Shown one piece after another: positions 1-8,024 of a stretch of 32,886 nt of DNA. The position numbers were made by a program, and so were the translations under genes. The DNA lies in the NCBI GenBank assembly GCA_020853135.1, contig JADYZO010000019.1, forward strand, positions 1 through 32,886, in the 5' to 3' direction. The stretch is from Gammaproteobacteria bacterium. GTDB lineage: Bacteria > Pseudomonadota > Gammaproteobacteria > Steroidobacterales > GCA-2729495. The notes under the pieces were generated by a model. The model had not been told where the DNA came from. It did not search any database and saw only the letters and a program-made list of their open reading frames with translations. The first letter of the stretch is position 1; each line of letters starts with the position of its first letter.

Positions 1-547
1 CGGCCAGCGGCGCGTTGCCGCTGCTGGCGATGGCGTCGAAACCGGGCGGCAGCGCGGCGACACGGTCGCCATGGCTCATCCAGACATCCAGGGAGCAGGC
101 GCCGGCCGCGGCATCGCCGAGGCCACCAAGCAGCCGACCGCCCGCCTCCACCGTCACCCGCGCATGGCCGAACTCGCGATGCGCGGAGGCCTCGACCCGG
201 CCACCCAGCTGCGCTGCCATGGTCTGCATGCCGTAGCAGATGCCGAGCACCGGCACGCCCAGCCGGAACACGACATCGGGCGCCCGCGGCGGGGTGTCGC
301 CCCCGATGGTCGATTCGGGCCCGCCGGACAGGATCAGGCCGGCGGGGGCGAACGCACGCAGCTCCGCGTCGCTGGCATCCCAGGGCAGTACCTCGCTGTA
401 GACCCCGGCCTCGCGCACGCGCCGGGCGATGAGCTGGGTGTACTGCGAGCCGAAATCGAGGATCAGGATGCGGTGGGCGGCCGGTGCGCGGCCGGCGGCG
501 GGTGTGGCGGGCGGCACAGCCGCCGGTGTCGCGTTCTTCTTCGGCAT
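1..547 (-). CDS. guaA: GMP synthase (glutamine-hydrolysing), N-terminal part, cut by window edge
   Basis: Converts XMP to GMP using glutamine as the ammonia donor, the last step of guanine nucleotide synthesis in the cytosol. Translating the minus strand from an ATG at 547 gives 182 residues of the class I glutamine amidotransferase domain: [16 protein letters not shown] near residue 27, LSGGPEST near 73, and the nucleophile motif GICYGMQ with Cys104. The ATP-pyrophosphatase and dimerisation domains lie beyond base 1. About 24 Ala/Pro-rich residues precede the conserved [11 protein letters not shown], longer than the roughly 8 residues in E. coli; I see no later ATG that would remove them. 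It starts 10 bases after the guaB stop, so the two form the usual guaBA operon. The family assignment is secure; only the start is uncertain. Confidence 0.95.
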   Translation of the reverse strand, partial: MPKKNATPAAVPPATPAAGRAPAAHRILILDFGSQYTQLIARRVREAGVYSEVLPWDASDAELRAFAPAGLILSGGPESTIGGDTPPRAPDVVFRLGVPVLGICYGMQTMAAQLGGRVEASAHREFGHARVTVEAGGRLLGGLGDAAAGACSLDVWMSHGDRVAALPPGFDAIASSGNAPLA

Positions 548-557
548 CGGTGTGCGG

Positions 558-2027
558 CTACAGCTCGGTCCGGTAATTGGGGGCTTCCTTGGTGATGGTC
601 ACGTCGTGGACGTGGCTCTCCTTGATGCCGGCGCCGGTGATGCGCACGAAGGCGGGCCGCGTGCGCAGGTCCTCCACGGTGTGGCAGCCGGTGTAGCCCA
701 TGGCCGCACGCACGCCGCCGGTCAGCTGGTTGATGATGGCGACCACGCTGCCCTTGTAGGGCACCCGCCCCTCGATGCCCTCGGGCACCAGCTTTTCGAG
801 TTCCGTGGCGGAGTCCTGGAAGTAGCGGTCCGAGGAGCCGTGCTTCTGTGCCATGGCGCCGAGCGAACCCATGCCCCGGTAGGACTTGTAGGAGCGGCCC
901 TGGTAGAGCTCGACCTCGCCGGGGGACTCCTCCGTGCCGGCGAACAGGCTGCCGATCATCACGCAGTTGGCGCCGGCGGCAATCGCCTTGGCGATGTCGC
1001 CGGAGTAGCGGATGCCGCCATCGGCCACCACCGGCACGCCGGCCTCGCCCGCCGCCGCGACCACGTTGGACACCGCGCTGATCTGCGGCACGCCGACACC
1101 GCTGATGATGCGGGTCGTGCAGATGGAGCCCGGACCGATGCCGCACTTCACGCCGTCGGCGCCCGCCTCGATGAGTGCCCGGGCGGCCTCGCCACTGATG
1201 ATGTTGCCGGCCATGACCTGCAACGAGGGGAAGGCCTTCTTCACCGCGCGTACCCGCTCGATGACGCCGTGCGAGTGGCCGTGGGCGGTATCGACGACGA
1301 CGAGATCGACGCCGGCCGCCACCAGCGCCTGCACGCGCTCGCCGGTGTCCGGGCCGGTGCCGACTGCCGCACCGACCCGCAGCGCACCGCGGCCGTCCTT
1401 GCAGGCGATGGGGTAATCCTTGGCCTTCTGGAAGTCCTTGGCGGTGATCAACCCGCGCAGCTCGAAGCGGTCGTTGACCACCAGCACCTTCTCGATGCGG
1501 TGCTTGTGGAGCAGGGCCAGCACTTCCTCCTTGCTCGCGCCCTCGCGCACCGTGACCAGCTTTTCCTTCGGCGTCATGACCACCGAGACCGGCTCGTCGA
1601 GCCGGGTCTCGAAACGCAGGTCGCGGTTGGTGACGATGCCCACGGTCCGCCCGCTCTCCACCACCGGCATGCCGGAGATGTGGTTGGCGTGGGTCATCTC
1701 GAGGACCTCGCGGATGGTCATCTCCGGGGACACGGTGATGGGGTCCTTCACCATGCCGCTCTCGAATTTCTTGACCATCGCCACCTGGCGCGCCTGCTCG
1801 GCGATGCTCATGTTCTTGTGGATGATGCCGATGCCGCCTTCCTGCGCCATGGTGATGGCGAGGCGGGCCTCGGTGACCGTGTCCATGGCGGCGGACACCA
1901 GCGGGATGTTCAGCCTGATCTCGCGCGTGAGCCGGGTGGCCAGGCTGACCTCGCGCGGCAGGACATCGGAGTACGCGGGCTGGAGCAGGACGTCATCGAA
2001 TGTGAGGGCTTCCTCGGCGATGCGCAT
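558..2027 (-). CDS. guaB: IMP dehydrogenase
   Basis: Oxidises IMP to XMP with NAD+, the committed step to guanine nucleotides. The 489-residue product matches the family length. The barrel begins with [13 protein letters not shown], is interrupted by a CBS-domain pair at about residues 95-205, and carries the active-site loop [12 protein letters not shown] (catalytic Cys near 303) and the [10 protein letters not shown] flap. The ATG at 2027 is chosen because [13 protein letters not shown] matches the usual N-terminus and an AGGAG sequence lies about 6 bases upstream; the open frame extends another 80 codons upstream but is unlike the family and would run through the xseA promoter region. It is divergent from xseA and followed by guaA, the same arrangement as in E. 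coli. Confidence 0.97.
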   Translation of the reverse strand: MRIAEEALTFDDVLLQPAYSDVLPREVSLATRLTREIRLNIPLVSAAMDTVTEARLAITMAQEGGIGIIHKNMSIAEQARQVAMVKKFESGMVKDPITVSPEMTIREVLEMTHANHISGMPVVESGRTVGIVTNRDLRFETRLDEPVSVVMTPKEKLVTVREGASKEEVLALLHKHRIEKVLVVNDRFELRGLITAKDFQKAKDYPIACKDGRGALRVGAAVGTGPDTGERVQALVAAGVDLVVVDTAHGHSHGVIERVRAVKKAFPSLQVMAGNIISGEAARALIEAGADGVKCGIGPGSICTTRIISGVGVPQISAVSNVVAAAGEAGVPVVADGGIRYSGDIAKAIAAGANCVMIGSLFAGTEESPGEVELYQGRSYKSYRGMGSLGAMAQKHGSSDRYFQDSATELEKLVPEGIEGRVPYKGSVVAIINQLTGGVRAAMGYTGCHTVEDLRTRPAFVRITGAGIKESHVHDVTITKEAPNYRTEL

Positions 2028-2072
2028 GGGGACTCCTGGCGGCCTCCCGCAGACAGTGGCGGGAAACGCGTA

Positions 2073-2101
2073 ATGGTACGCAGCCGGCCGGGCACGGTAA
2101 A
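2073..2101 (-). promoter_or_regulatory. Candidate guaBA promoter
   Basis: In the 85-bp divergent gap between guaB and xseA the minus strand reads TTTACC (2101-2096), 17 bases, then TACCAT (2078-2073), each matching 4 of 6 sigma70 consensus positions. The leader to the guaB ATG would be about 40 bases. The plus strand also contains TAAACT close to the xseA start. This is pattern matching only. Confidence 0.35.
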
Positions 2102-2112
2102 CTGCCGCGGCC

Positions 2113-3459
2113 ATGGAGAAGCCCGCCGCCGAGCCCGTTTTCACCGTCTCGCGGCTCAACCGCGAGGCGCGCCTGCTGCTGGAACAGGCCTTTCCGGCCC
2201 TCTGGGTCACGGGCGAGGTCTCCAACCTGGCCCGCCCCGCCTCCGGGCACCTGTACTTCTCCCTCAAGGATGAACAGGCCCAGGTGCGCTGCGCCCTGTT
2301 CCGCGGTGCCGCCCGGACGCTGCGCTTTCGCCCGGAAAACGGCCAGCAGGTGCTGGTGCGGGCGCGGATCGGCCTCTACGAGCCCCGTGGCGAGTACCAG
2401 CTCATCGTCGAGCACATGGAACCCGCCGGCGACGGGCTGCTGCTGCGCCGGCTCGAGGAGCTGAAGCAGCGGCTGGCCGCCGAAGGCCTGTTCGATCCCG
2501 CCCGCAAGCGCGCGTTGCCGCCGCTGCCGCGGCGCATTGGCGTGGTGACCTCGCCCAGCGGCGCGGCGCTGCGCGACATCCTCAAGGTCCTGCGCCGGCG
2601 CTTCCCGGCGGTGCCCGTGGTGATCTACCCGACCCAGGTGCAGGGCGGGGCCGCGAAGGGCGAAATCGTCGCTGCCATCACCACGGCCGGGGCCCGCACC
2701 GAGTGCGACGTGCTGATCATCGCCCGTGGTGGCGGCTCGCTCGAGGACCTCTGGTCCTTCAACGAGGAAAGCGTCGCCCGCGCCATCGCCGCCTGCCCCA
2801 TCCCCGTGGTGAGCGGCATCGGCCATGAAACCGATTTCACCCTGGCCGATCTTGCGGCCGATCTGCGCGCGCCGACGCCCTCGGGTGCCGCGGAACTGGT
2901 GGTGCCGGACTGCCGCGAGTGGCTGGCCCGTATCCGCGCACTCGAACGGCGGGTGGCCATGACGCTGGAGCGTGGCCTCGAACGCCTCGCCCAGCGCAGC
3001 GATGCCGTCACCCGGCGCCTGGGGCGCGTGCACCCCGGCCTGGTGCTGCGCCAGCACGCGCAGCGGCTCGGGGAACTGGGCGCACGGCTGGCCCGCGGCA
3101 TGCAGGGCGCGCTCAGCCTGCGGCAGTTGCAGGGCGGCCATGCGCGGGTGCGCTTGCGTGCGGCCACGCCGGTGGCCCTCCTCGGGCGCCGGCGCGAGCA
3201 GCTCGGGCACCAGCGCCTGCGCCTGGCCGCGGCGCTGCGCCTGCGCCTTGCGGCAGGCGGCAACCGGCTGGCGGTGGCGGCCGCCTCGCTGCAGGCCTTC
3301 AGCCCGCTGCGCACGCTCGAGCGCGGCTATGCCATCGTCAGCGATGCGGCCAGCGGCGCGGTGATCCACCGGGCCACGGATGTCGCCGTGGGCACGGTGG
3401 TGCGCGCGCGGCTCGCCGAGGGCACGATCGAGGCGACGGTGCTGGAAAAGCTGCCCTGA
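2113..3459 (+). CDS. xseA: Exodeoxyribonuclease VII large subunit
   Basis: Catalytic large subunit of exonuclease VII, which degrades single-stranded DNA from both ends and works in mismatch repair and recombination with the small subunit XseB (not in this window). The 448-residue protein has the N-terminal OB-fold (residues about 8-105, with [23 protein letters not shown]), then the catalytic domain with [14 protein letters not shown], the signature [16 protein letters not shown] and [13 protein letters not shown] long Arg/Leu/Ala-rich helical region follows, and the C-terminal segment [10 protein letters not shown] is typical. The length is normal. It is transcribed away from guaB, as in E. 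coli, and converges on the MetE-like gene 16 bases downstream. Confidence 0.96.
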   Translation: MEKPAAEPVFTVSRLNREARLLLEQAFPALWVTGEVSNLARPASGHLYFSLKDEQAQVRCALFRGAARTLRFRPENGQQVLVRARIGLYEPRGEYQLIVEHMEPAGDGLLLRRLEELKQRLAAEGLFDPARKRALPPLPRRIGVVTSPSGAALRDILKVLRRRFPAVPVVIYPTQVQGGAAKGEIVAAITTAGARTECDVLIIARGGGSLEDLWSFNEESVARAIAACPIPVVSGIGHETDFTLADLAADLRAPTPSGAAELVVPDCREWLARIRALERRVAMTLERGLERLAQRSDAVTRRLGRVHPGLVLRQHAQRLGELGARLARGMQGALSLRQLQGGHARVRLRAATPVALLGRRREQLGHQRLRLAAALRLRLAAGGNRLAVAAASLQAFSPLRTLERGYAIVSDAASGAVIHRATDVAVGTVVRARLAEGTIEATVLEKLP

Positions 3460-3475
3460 GTCGCCCTCCCCGCGC

Positions 3476-4516
3476 CTACAGCCTGGCGCGCACCATCCGG
3501 GCACCCTCAACCATGTTTGCCATCTTGGCGTAGGCCCGCGCCCGGGGGATGTATTTCATGCCGCAGTCGGGGGCCACCGCGAGCCGCTCGACCGGCAGGA
3601 ATTTCAGCGCCGCACGCAGCCGTTCGGCCACCAGCTCCGGCGTCTCCACCGCGGGTTCGCGCAGGTCGATCACGCCGAGGTGGATGCGCTTGGAACCCAG
3701 ATCGGCCAGCACGCCGAGATCGAGCTTCGGCTGCGCGGCCTCGATCGACAGGTCGGTGACGGTGCAGCCGGCCAGCTCGGCGAGGTAGCGGTAACGGTTG
3801 GCCTTCTCGCCGACATGGATGCCGTAGCCGAAGCAGATGTGCAGCATCGTCGGCCCCGGTGCGCCCTGCAGCGCCCGGTCGATCGCCGGAATGGCATAGG
3901 CGCGGCCCTCCTCGGGGCGCGCCTCGAGATAGGGCTCGTCGAGCTGCACGATGTCGACACCGGCGGCGTAGAGGTCGAGCACCTCCTCGTTGACGGCGGC
4001 GGCATAGGCCATGGCGAGCTTCGCACGGTCGCCGTAGTGGTCGTCCTGCGCCTGCTGGGCCATGGTGAAGGGCCCGGGCACGGTCACCTTGATCGCCCGG
4101 TCGGTCTGGGCACGCAGGAAGCGCACGGCCTCGACCTCCACCGGGCCACGCCGGCGGATCGGGCCCACCACCCGCGGTACCGAGACCGCAGCGCCGGTGC
4201 GGTCCTTCGCCTGGCCGGGGTTGTCGCGGTCGATGCCATCGAGCGCGTTGGCGAAGTGGTTCGAGTAGCTCTCGCGGCAGGCCTCGCCGTCGGTGATGAT
4301 GTCGATCCCCGCCCGCTCCTGCTCATGCACCGCCAGGCGCACCGCGTCGTCGAGCGCCTCGGGCAGGTGTTCCTCGGCCACGCGCCAGAGGTCGGTGCGC
4401 CGGATGCGCGCCGGCAGCGACTTGGCGAGCAGGTCGCGGCGGATCAGCCACTCGGGCTGGGCGTAGCTGCCGACCAGCCCGGTGGGCAGCGGTGGCAGTT
4501 CGGGGAAGTTGGCCAT
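3476..4516 (-). CDS. Stand-alone MetE catalytic-domain protein (cobalamin-independent methionine synthase family)
   Basis: The 346-residue protein corresponds to the C-terminal zinc catalytic half of MetE and lacks the N-terminal half of the full enzyme (about 750 residues). Zinc ligands of the family are visible: His226 and Cys228 in LHICFGYG, Glu259 in LSIEAAQ and Cys318 in APDCGMKY. Other family features are VGSYAQPEWL near the N-terminus, ITDGEACRESY near 75 and QLDEPYLEAR near 191. Stand-alone proteins of this kind include core methionine synthases and other thiol methyl- or alkyl-transferases such as epoxyalkane:CoM transferase, so the substrate cannot be fixed. An AAGGA sequence lies upstream of the ATG. 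It is the last gene of a three-gene minus-strand module, 18 bases after the aldolase. Confidence 0.8.
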   Translation of the reverse strand: MANFPELPPLPTGLVGSYAQPEWLIRRDLLAKSLPARIRRTDLWRVAEEHLPEALDDAVRLAVHEQERAGIDIITDGEACRESYSNHFANALDGIDRDNPGQAKDRTGAAVSVPRVVGPIRRRGPVEVEAVRFLRAQTDRAIKVTVPGPFTMAQQAQDDHYGDRAKLAMAYAAAVNEEVLDLYAAGVDIVQLDEPYLEARPEEGRAYAIPAIDRALQGAPGPTMLHICFGYGIHVGEKANRYRYLAELAGCTVTDLSIEAAQPKLDLGVLADLGSKRIHLGVIDLREPAVETPELVAERLRAALKFLPVERLAVAPDCGMKYIPRARAYAKMANMVEGARMVRARL

Positions 4517-4534
4517 GTCAGTATCCTTGTGTCT

Positions 4535-5323
4535 TCATCGGTGGGCGGCGGTGGCAGCCTGCTTGCGCGCGGCCGCCAGGTATTCGCGGGCCGCGGCCCC
4601 GAGCCAGGCATCGTAGTTCGCATAGAGGAACCGCACGCCGAGGGCGAGCGTGGCCGCCACCTCGGCCGCCCGGCCGATGTTCGCGCCCGCCACCGCGTGA
4701 CCGGGCCCGAGCGCGGCGATCCGCGCCAGCGTCGAGGCCATGGCCTGCTGCACCTCGGGGTGGCCCGCCTCGCCGAGGTGCCCCATGGACTGGGCGAGGT
4801 CGTTCTGCGCGACCATGGCCACGTCGAGGTGGGGGACGCTCGCGATCGCCTCCGCATTCGCCAGGGCCACGGGATCCTCGAGCTGCACCACGACCACGGT
4901 CTCGTCGTTGTCCTCGTGCAGGAAGCGGGGGCGCCCGTACGAACGCCGGCCGAGCGTCACGCCGCGCTCGCCGATCGGCCTGAACTTGACCGCCTGCACG
5001 ATGGCGCGCGTCTCCTCGGCCGTACGCACGCCAGGGACGATGATGCCGTGCGCCCCGAGGCTGAGCGCACGCACGATGAGCGAGGGGTCGGGGCGCGACA
5101 CGCGCACGAGGGCGGCCATGCCCCAGAGGTCGGCGGCCCGCGACTGGTCACCGAGCCGCTCCCAGCTCAGCGGGCCGTGCTCGCCCTCGATCCAGAAGCC
5201 GTCGAGGCCGAGGCTGCCCATGAGGTCGATGGTGTCGGCCGACCCCGAGTGGCCGGCGGTGACGACGGCGACCTCACCCGAGGCGAGGCGTCGCTTGACG
5301 GCGTTGCGCGCACGATGGTCCAT
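4535..5323 (-). CDS. HpcH/HpaI-type aldolase
   Basis: A 262-residue class II pyruvate-type aldolase/citrate-lyase-like barrel. Counterparts of HpaI catalytic residues are visible: His49 in EGEHGP, Arg74 in VRVSRPDP, and the metal ligands Glu149 in VQLEDPVA and Asp175 in QNDLAQSMG. The segment GAHGIIVPGVRTAEE and the turn RPIGERGV are also typical. The usual GP before the DL motif is replaced by AQN, so substrate preference may differ. Such enzymes cleave or form bonds between pyruvate or a similar oxoacid and an aldehyde; the actual substrate is unknown. The ATG at 5323 has a GGGAG ribosome site and lies inside the annotated end of the MetX-family gene, suggesting translational coupling. Confidence 0.82.
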   Translation of the reverse strand: MDHRARNAVKRRLASGEVAVVTAGHSGSADTIDLMGSLGLDGFWIEGEHGPLSWERLGDQSRAADLWGMAALVRVSRPDPSLIVRALSLGAHGIIVPGVRTAEETRAIVQAVKFRPIGERGVTLGRRSYGRPRFLHEDNDETVVVVQLEDPVALANAEAIASVPHLDVAMVAQNDLAQSMGHLGEAGHPEVQQAMASTLARIAALGPGHAVAGANIGRAAEVAATLALGVRFLYANYDAWLGAAAREYLAAARKQAATAAHR

Positions 5324-6527
5324 GGTCTCCCTTCCCTGCCGCCCAGGCTGGCGGCAGGGACCCGCCGGGCGACTGTGGCCGGGAGTGTAGGCGATGGACA
5401 CCGGCTCCGCCAAGGCCGGCCGCAGGCCGTTGCGTCGGCGCGAAGAACCGTCCGATGGCCGGCCCGAAGTGCTCCATGTCCACGAGGAAGGAATCGTGGC
5501 CCTGGACGGAGGGCAGCTCCTCCAGCACGACCTCGGCGCCGCCCTGGGCGAGGCCTGCGGCCAGCTCGCGCTGCTGGTGGATCGGGAACAGGACGTCGGA
5601 CTCGACGCCGATGACCAGCGCGCGCTCGACGCGCAGGCGGGCGAGGACTGCAGCCACGGATTCGCCGTGGTCGGCGAGGTCGAACAGGTCGCTGGCCCGC
5701 GAGAGGAGGAGGTAGCAGTTGGGATCGAACTGGCCGGTGAATTTCCGCGCCTGCGCCTCGAGGTAGGCCTCGACCGCAAACTCCGGCGCGATGCCATCCC
5801 CGCCCCCGCGCTCCCCGGGGACGCGTCCGCGGCCGAAGCGCTGCTCCCATTCCCCGGCCGAGCGATAGCTGATCATGCCGAGCTTGCGCGCCAGGCGCAT
5901 GCCGGTGGTGGGTCCCGCGGCCGGGTCGTAGCGGCCGCCGGCGAAGTCCGGGTCACTCCGGATCGCCTCGCGCTGCAGCGACCGCAGCGCCACCGCGAAG
6001 GGCAGCGCATGCGCGCCGGTGGAGATGAGCAGGAGCCGGCGGGCCTTGCCGGGGAACTGCGCGGCGTAGGCCAGCGCGGTCATCCCGCCCATGGAGGGCC
6101 CCACCAGCGTGTGCAGCACGTCGATGCCGAGGTGCCCGAGCAGCAGCCGGCCGGCCAGCGCCACGTCCTCCAGCGCCAGCACCGGGAAGCCCGGGCCGTA
6201 GGGCGACCCCGTGGCGGGATCCACCGATGCCGGCCCGGTGGAGCCGAAGCAGCTGCCAAGCGAGTTCAGGCAGACCACGAAATGGCGGCGCGTGTCGATG
6301 GGCCGCGCAGGCCCCACGATCTCCTCCCACCAGCCGCGGGAGGGGTCCGCCGGCGAGGAGGCCGCGTGCGCCGGGGGCGACATGCCGGTGAAGATCAGCA
6401 CGGCATTGTCGCGCGCGCCGTTGAGCCGGCCCCAGGTCTCGTAGGCGAGCACCGGCCGGTCGAGCGTGCCGCCACGGCGCATCCCGAAGCCGCCCGGAAC
6501 CTGGAAGAACTTGCGCGCATCGCCCAC
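5274..6527 (-). CDS. metX: MetX-family serine/homoserine O-acyltransferase (probable O-succinyltransferase) with unusual C-terminal tail
   Basis: An alpha/beta-hydrolase acyltransferase that transfers an acyl group from CoA to the hydroxyl of homoserine (methionine synthesis) or serine (cysteine synthesis). The triad is Ser145 in GPSMGGM, Asp311 in ESDVLFP and His344 in QGHDSF. The stretches SPPAHAASSPADP and NSLGSCFGSTGPAS resemble, from memory, xanthomonad members described as serine O-succinyltransferases rather than classic homoserine acetyltransferases, so specificity is open. Homologues end shortly after the FGPAIGRFF-type helix (about residue 362); here the frame continues 55 more residues, rich in Pro/Gly/Ala/Arg, through a hairpin and 50 bases into the aldolase. 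The start is GTG with AGGAG about 8 bases upstream. First gene of the three-gene module. Confidence 0.85.
   Translation of the reverse strand: MGDARKFFQVPGGFGMRRGGTLDRPVLAYETWGRLNGARDNAVLIFTGMSPPAHAASSPADPSRGWWEEIVGPARPIDTRRHFVVCLNSLGSCFGSTGPASVDPATGSPYGPGFPVLALEDVALAGRLLLGHLGIDVLHTLVGPSMGGMTALAYAAQFPGKARRLLLISTGAHALPFAVALRSLQREAIRSDPDFAGGRYDPAAGPTTGMRLARKLGMISYRSAGEWEQRFGRGRVPGERGGGDGIAPEFAVEAYLEAQARKFTGQFDPNCYLLLSRASDLFDLADHGESVAAVLARLRVERALVIGVESDVLFPIHQQRELAAGLAQGGAEVVLEELPSVQGHDSFLVDMEHFGPAIGRFFAPTQRPAAGLGGAGVHRLHSRPQSPGGSLPPAWAAGKGDHGPSCAQRRQATPRLG
5333..5360 (-). other. Perfect 11-bp hairpin just before the aldolase start
   Basis: Bases 5333-5343 (tccctgccgcc) are exactly complementary to 5350-5360 with a 6-base loop. 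On the minus strand the hairpin ends 9 bases before the aldolase ATG, so it abuts the ribosome binding site, and there is no U-tract after it. It lies inside the C-terminal tail of the MetX-family reading frame. It could limit read-through, modulate aldolase translation or protect the mRNA; the function is inference. Confidence 0.6.
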
Positions 6528-6559
6528 GCCGGGAACTCCTGCCTTGCCTGCCTCGGGGC

Positions 6560-6588
6560 ATTATCGGGAGCCCCGGCAGGCCGGTCGA
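6560..6588 (-). promoter_or_regulatory. Candidate promoter of the metX-aldolase-MetE-like module
   Basis: On the minus strand TCGACC (6588-6583), a 17-base spacer and GATAAT (6565-6560) match sigma70 at 4/6 and 5/6 positions. The GTG start is about 33 bases beyond the -10, leaving a leader of roughly 25 bases. This indicates that the module has its own promoter after der. Confidence 0.5.
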
Positions 6589-6601
6589 CGGCGGCGTGGT
6601 T

Positions 6602-6611
6602 ATATCGATAT
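6602..6611. promoter_or_regulatory. ATATCGATAT palindrome upstream of the metX promoter
   Basis: A perfect 10-bp palindrome, one of the few AT-rich stretches nearby, 14 bp upstream of the candidate -35 box. It could be an operator half, an UP-like element or chance. It does not match the MetJ box (AGACGTCT). Confidence 0.25.
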
Positions 6612-6629
6612 GCGCTGGCGGGCCAGCTG

Positions 6630-8021
6630 CTACCTGGCGTGGCGCCGCAGGCGCCGGCGCTTTTCCGCCTGGCGGCGGGTCAGCACGTTGCGCCGGCCGG
6701 CAAAGGGGTTGCGCCCGGTGCGCAGCTCCAGGCGGATGGGCGTGCCGGTGAGGCCGAAGGCACGCCGGAACTCGTTGACCAGGTAGCGGCGGTAGCTGTC
6801 GGGCAGCAGCTCGGCCTGGTTGCCGTGCACCACGATGAGCGGGGGGCGGCGCCCGCCCTGGTGGGCGTAGCTCAGCCGGATGCGGTGCCGGCGCACCATG
6901 GGCGGCGGATGCCTGGTGACGACCTCGCCGAGCACGCGCGTGAGTTCCTGCGTGGGCAGCTCGGCACGGGCCGCCTGCGCCGCCCGCGCGGCACTGTGGA
7001 ACAGCTCGAGGATGTTGCTCCCGTGCAGGGCGGAGACGCGGTGGACCTCGGCGAAGTCGAGGAACGGCAGGCTGTGCGCGTAGCCGTGCATGAACTTGCG
7101 CCGCTGGCTGTCGGTCATGCCGTCCCACTTGTTGATGCCGATGCTGAGCGCGCGGCCGCGCTCGAGCACCAGCCCGATGAGCGAGGCATCCTGCTCGGTG
7201 ACCCCCTCGCGCGCATCGAGCATGACGATCACCGCGTCGGCCTCGTCCACTGCCTGCAGCGTCTTGGCCACGCTGAACTTCTCGATGGCCTCGGTGACGC
7301 GGGCACGCCGGCGCAGCCCGGCGGTGTCCACCAGCGTGTAGGGTACGCCCTCCAGTTCGAATGGCACGCGCACCGCATCGCGCGTCGTGCCCGGCTCGTC
7401 GCGGGTGACGAGACGGTCCTCGCGCAGCAGGCGGTTGATCAGCGTGGACTTGCCGACATTGGGTCGCCCCACCACGGCGATCTGCGGGCCCTGTGCGGCC
7501 GGCTGCCCGGTGGCGCCCTCATCGGCGGCAGGCGGGCAGAGCGCGAGCGCGGCTACCAACAGATCACGCACACCGTCGCCGTGGCTTGCCGAAACGGCCA
7601 GCGGCGCATCGAGTCCCAGTCCCCAGAACTCGGCGACGAAGGCATCGGCGGCGCGGCCCTCCGCCTTGTTCACGGCCAGCACCACCGGCTTGCCCGAGCG
7701 GCGCAGCAGCGCGGCGACGTAGCGGTCCTCGCTGCCGAGGCCGGCCTGGCCGTCGACCAGCATCACCAGGACATCGGCCTCCGCCACCGCCAGCTCGACC
7801 TGGGCGTGCATCAGCCGCGCCATCTCGTCGCCGCCCTCGGCCAGCCCGCCCGTATCGATGACCACGGCGGACGGCAGGTTGCCGGCGGTGAAGCCATGGA
7901 GCCGGTCGCGGGTGAGCCCCGGGTAGTCGGCCACCAGCGCATCGCGCGTGCCGGTCAGGCGGTTGAACAACGTCGACTTGCCGACGTTGGCACGGCCGAC
8001 CAGGGCGAGGACGGGGATCAG
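6630..8021 (-). CDS. der: GTPase Der (EngA), ribosome assembly; non-canonical start
   Basis: Essential double GTPase for maturation of the 50S ribosomal subunit. Two tandem G domains are visible: the first with ALVGRANVGKSTLFNRL, a DTGGL switch and NKAEG; the second with VVGRPNVGKSTLINRLL, DTAGLRRRA and NKWDG; then a KH-like C-terminal domain ending in a basic tail. The P-loop of domain 1 lies upstream of the first usable ATG/GTG/TTG-type codon (a TTG at 7970 inside the P-loop region). In frame, the sequence after the bamB stop is TGA CTC CTG ATC CCC GTC, so I place the start at CTG 8021 (product like M-I-P-V-L-A-L-V-G-R, 463 residues, normal length). ATC at 8018 is the other candidate. The AGGAG in the last bamB codons lies about 9 bases before the CTG. 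Confidence 0.93.
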   Translation of the reverse strand: MIPVLALVGRANVGKSTLFNRLTGTRDALVADYPGLTRDRLHGFTAGNLPSAVVIDTGGLAEGGDEMARLMHAQVELAVAEADVLVMLVDGQAGLGSEDRYVAALLRRSGKPVVLAVNKAEGRAADAFVAEFWGLGLDAPLAVSASHGDGVRDLLVAALALCPPAADEGATGQPAAQGPQIAVVGRPNVGKSTLINRLLREDRLVTRDEPGTTRDAVRVPFELEGVPYTLVDTAGLRRRARVTEAIEKFSVAKTLQAVDEADAVIVMLDAREGVTEQDASLIGLVLERGRALSIGINKWDGMTDSQRRKFMHGYAHSLPFLDFAEVHRVSALHGSNILELFHSAARAAQAARAELPTQELTRVLGEVVTRHPPPMVRRHRIRLSYAHQGGRRPPLIVVHGNQAELLPDSYRRYLVNEFRRAFGLTGTPIRLELRTGRNPFAGRRNVLTRRQAEKRRRLRRHAR

Positions 8022-8024
8022 GAG

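Noticed and set aside
429-2273. Very long open frame on the plus strand opposite guaB (614 codons)
   Set aside because: It mirrors guaB, is His/Asp/Gly-rich with no family motif, and arises because GC-rich codon use leaves few stops on the opposite strand.
7970-7972. TTG at 7970 as the der start
   Set aside because: It would remove the first P-loop lysine and leave a broken GTPase domain, although the codons upstream are open and family-like.
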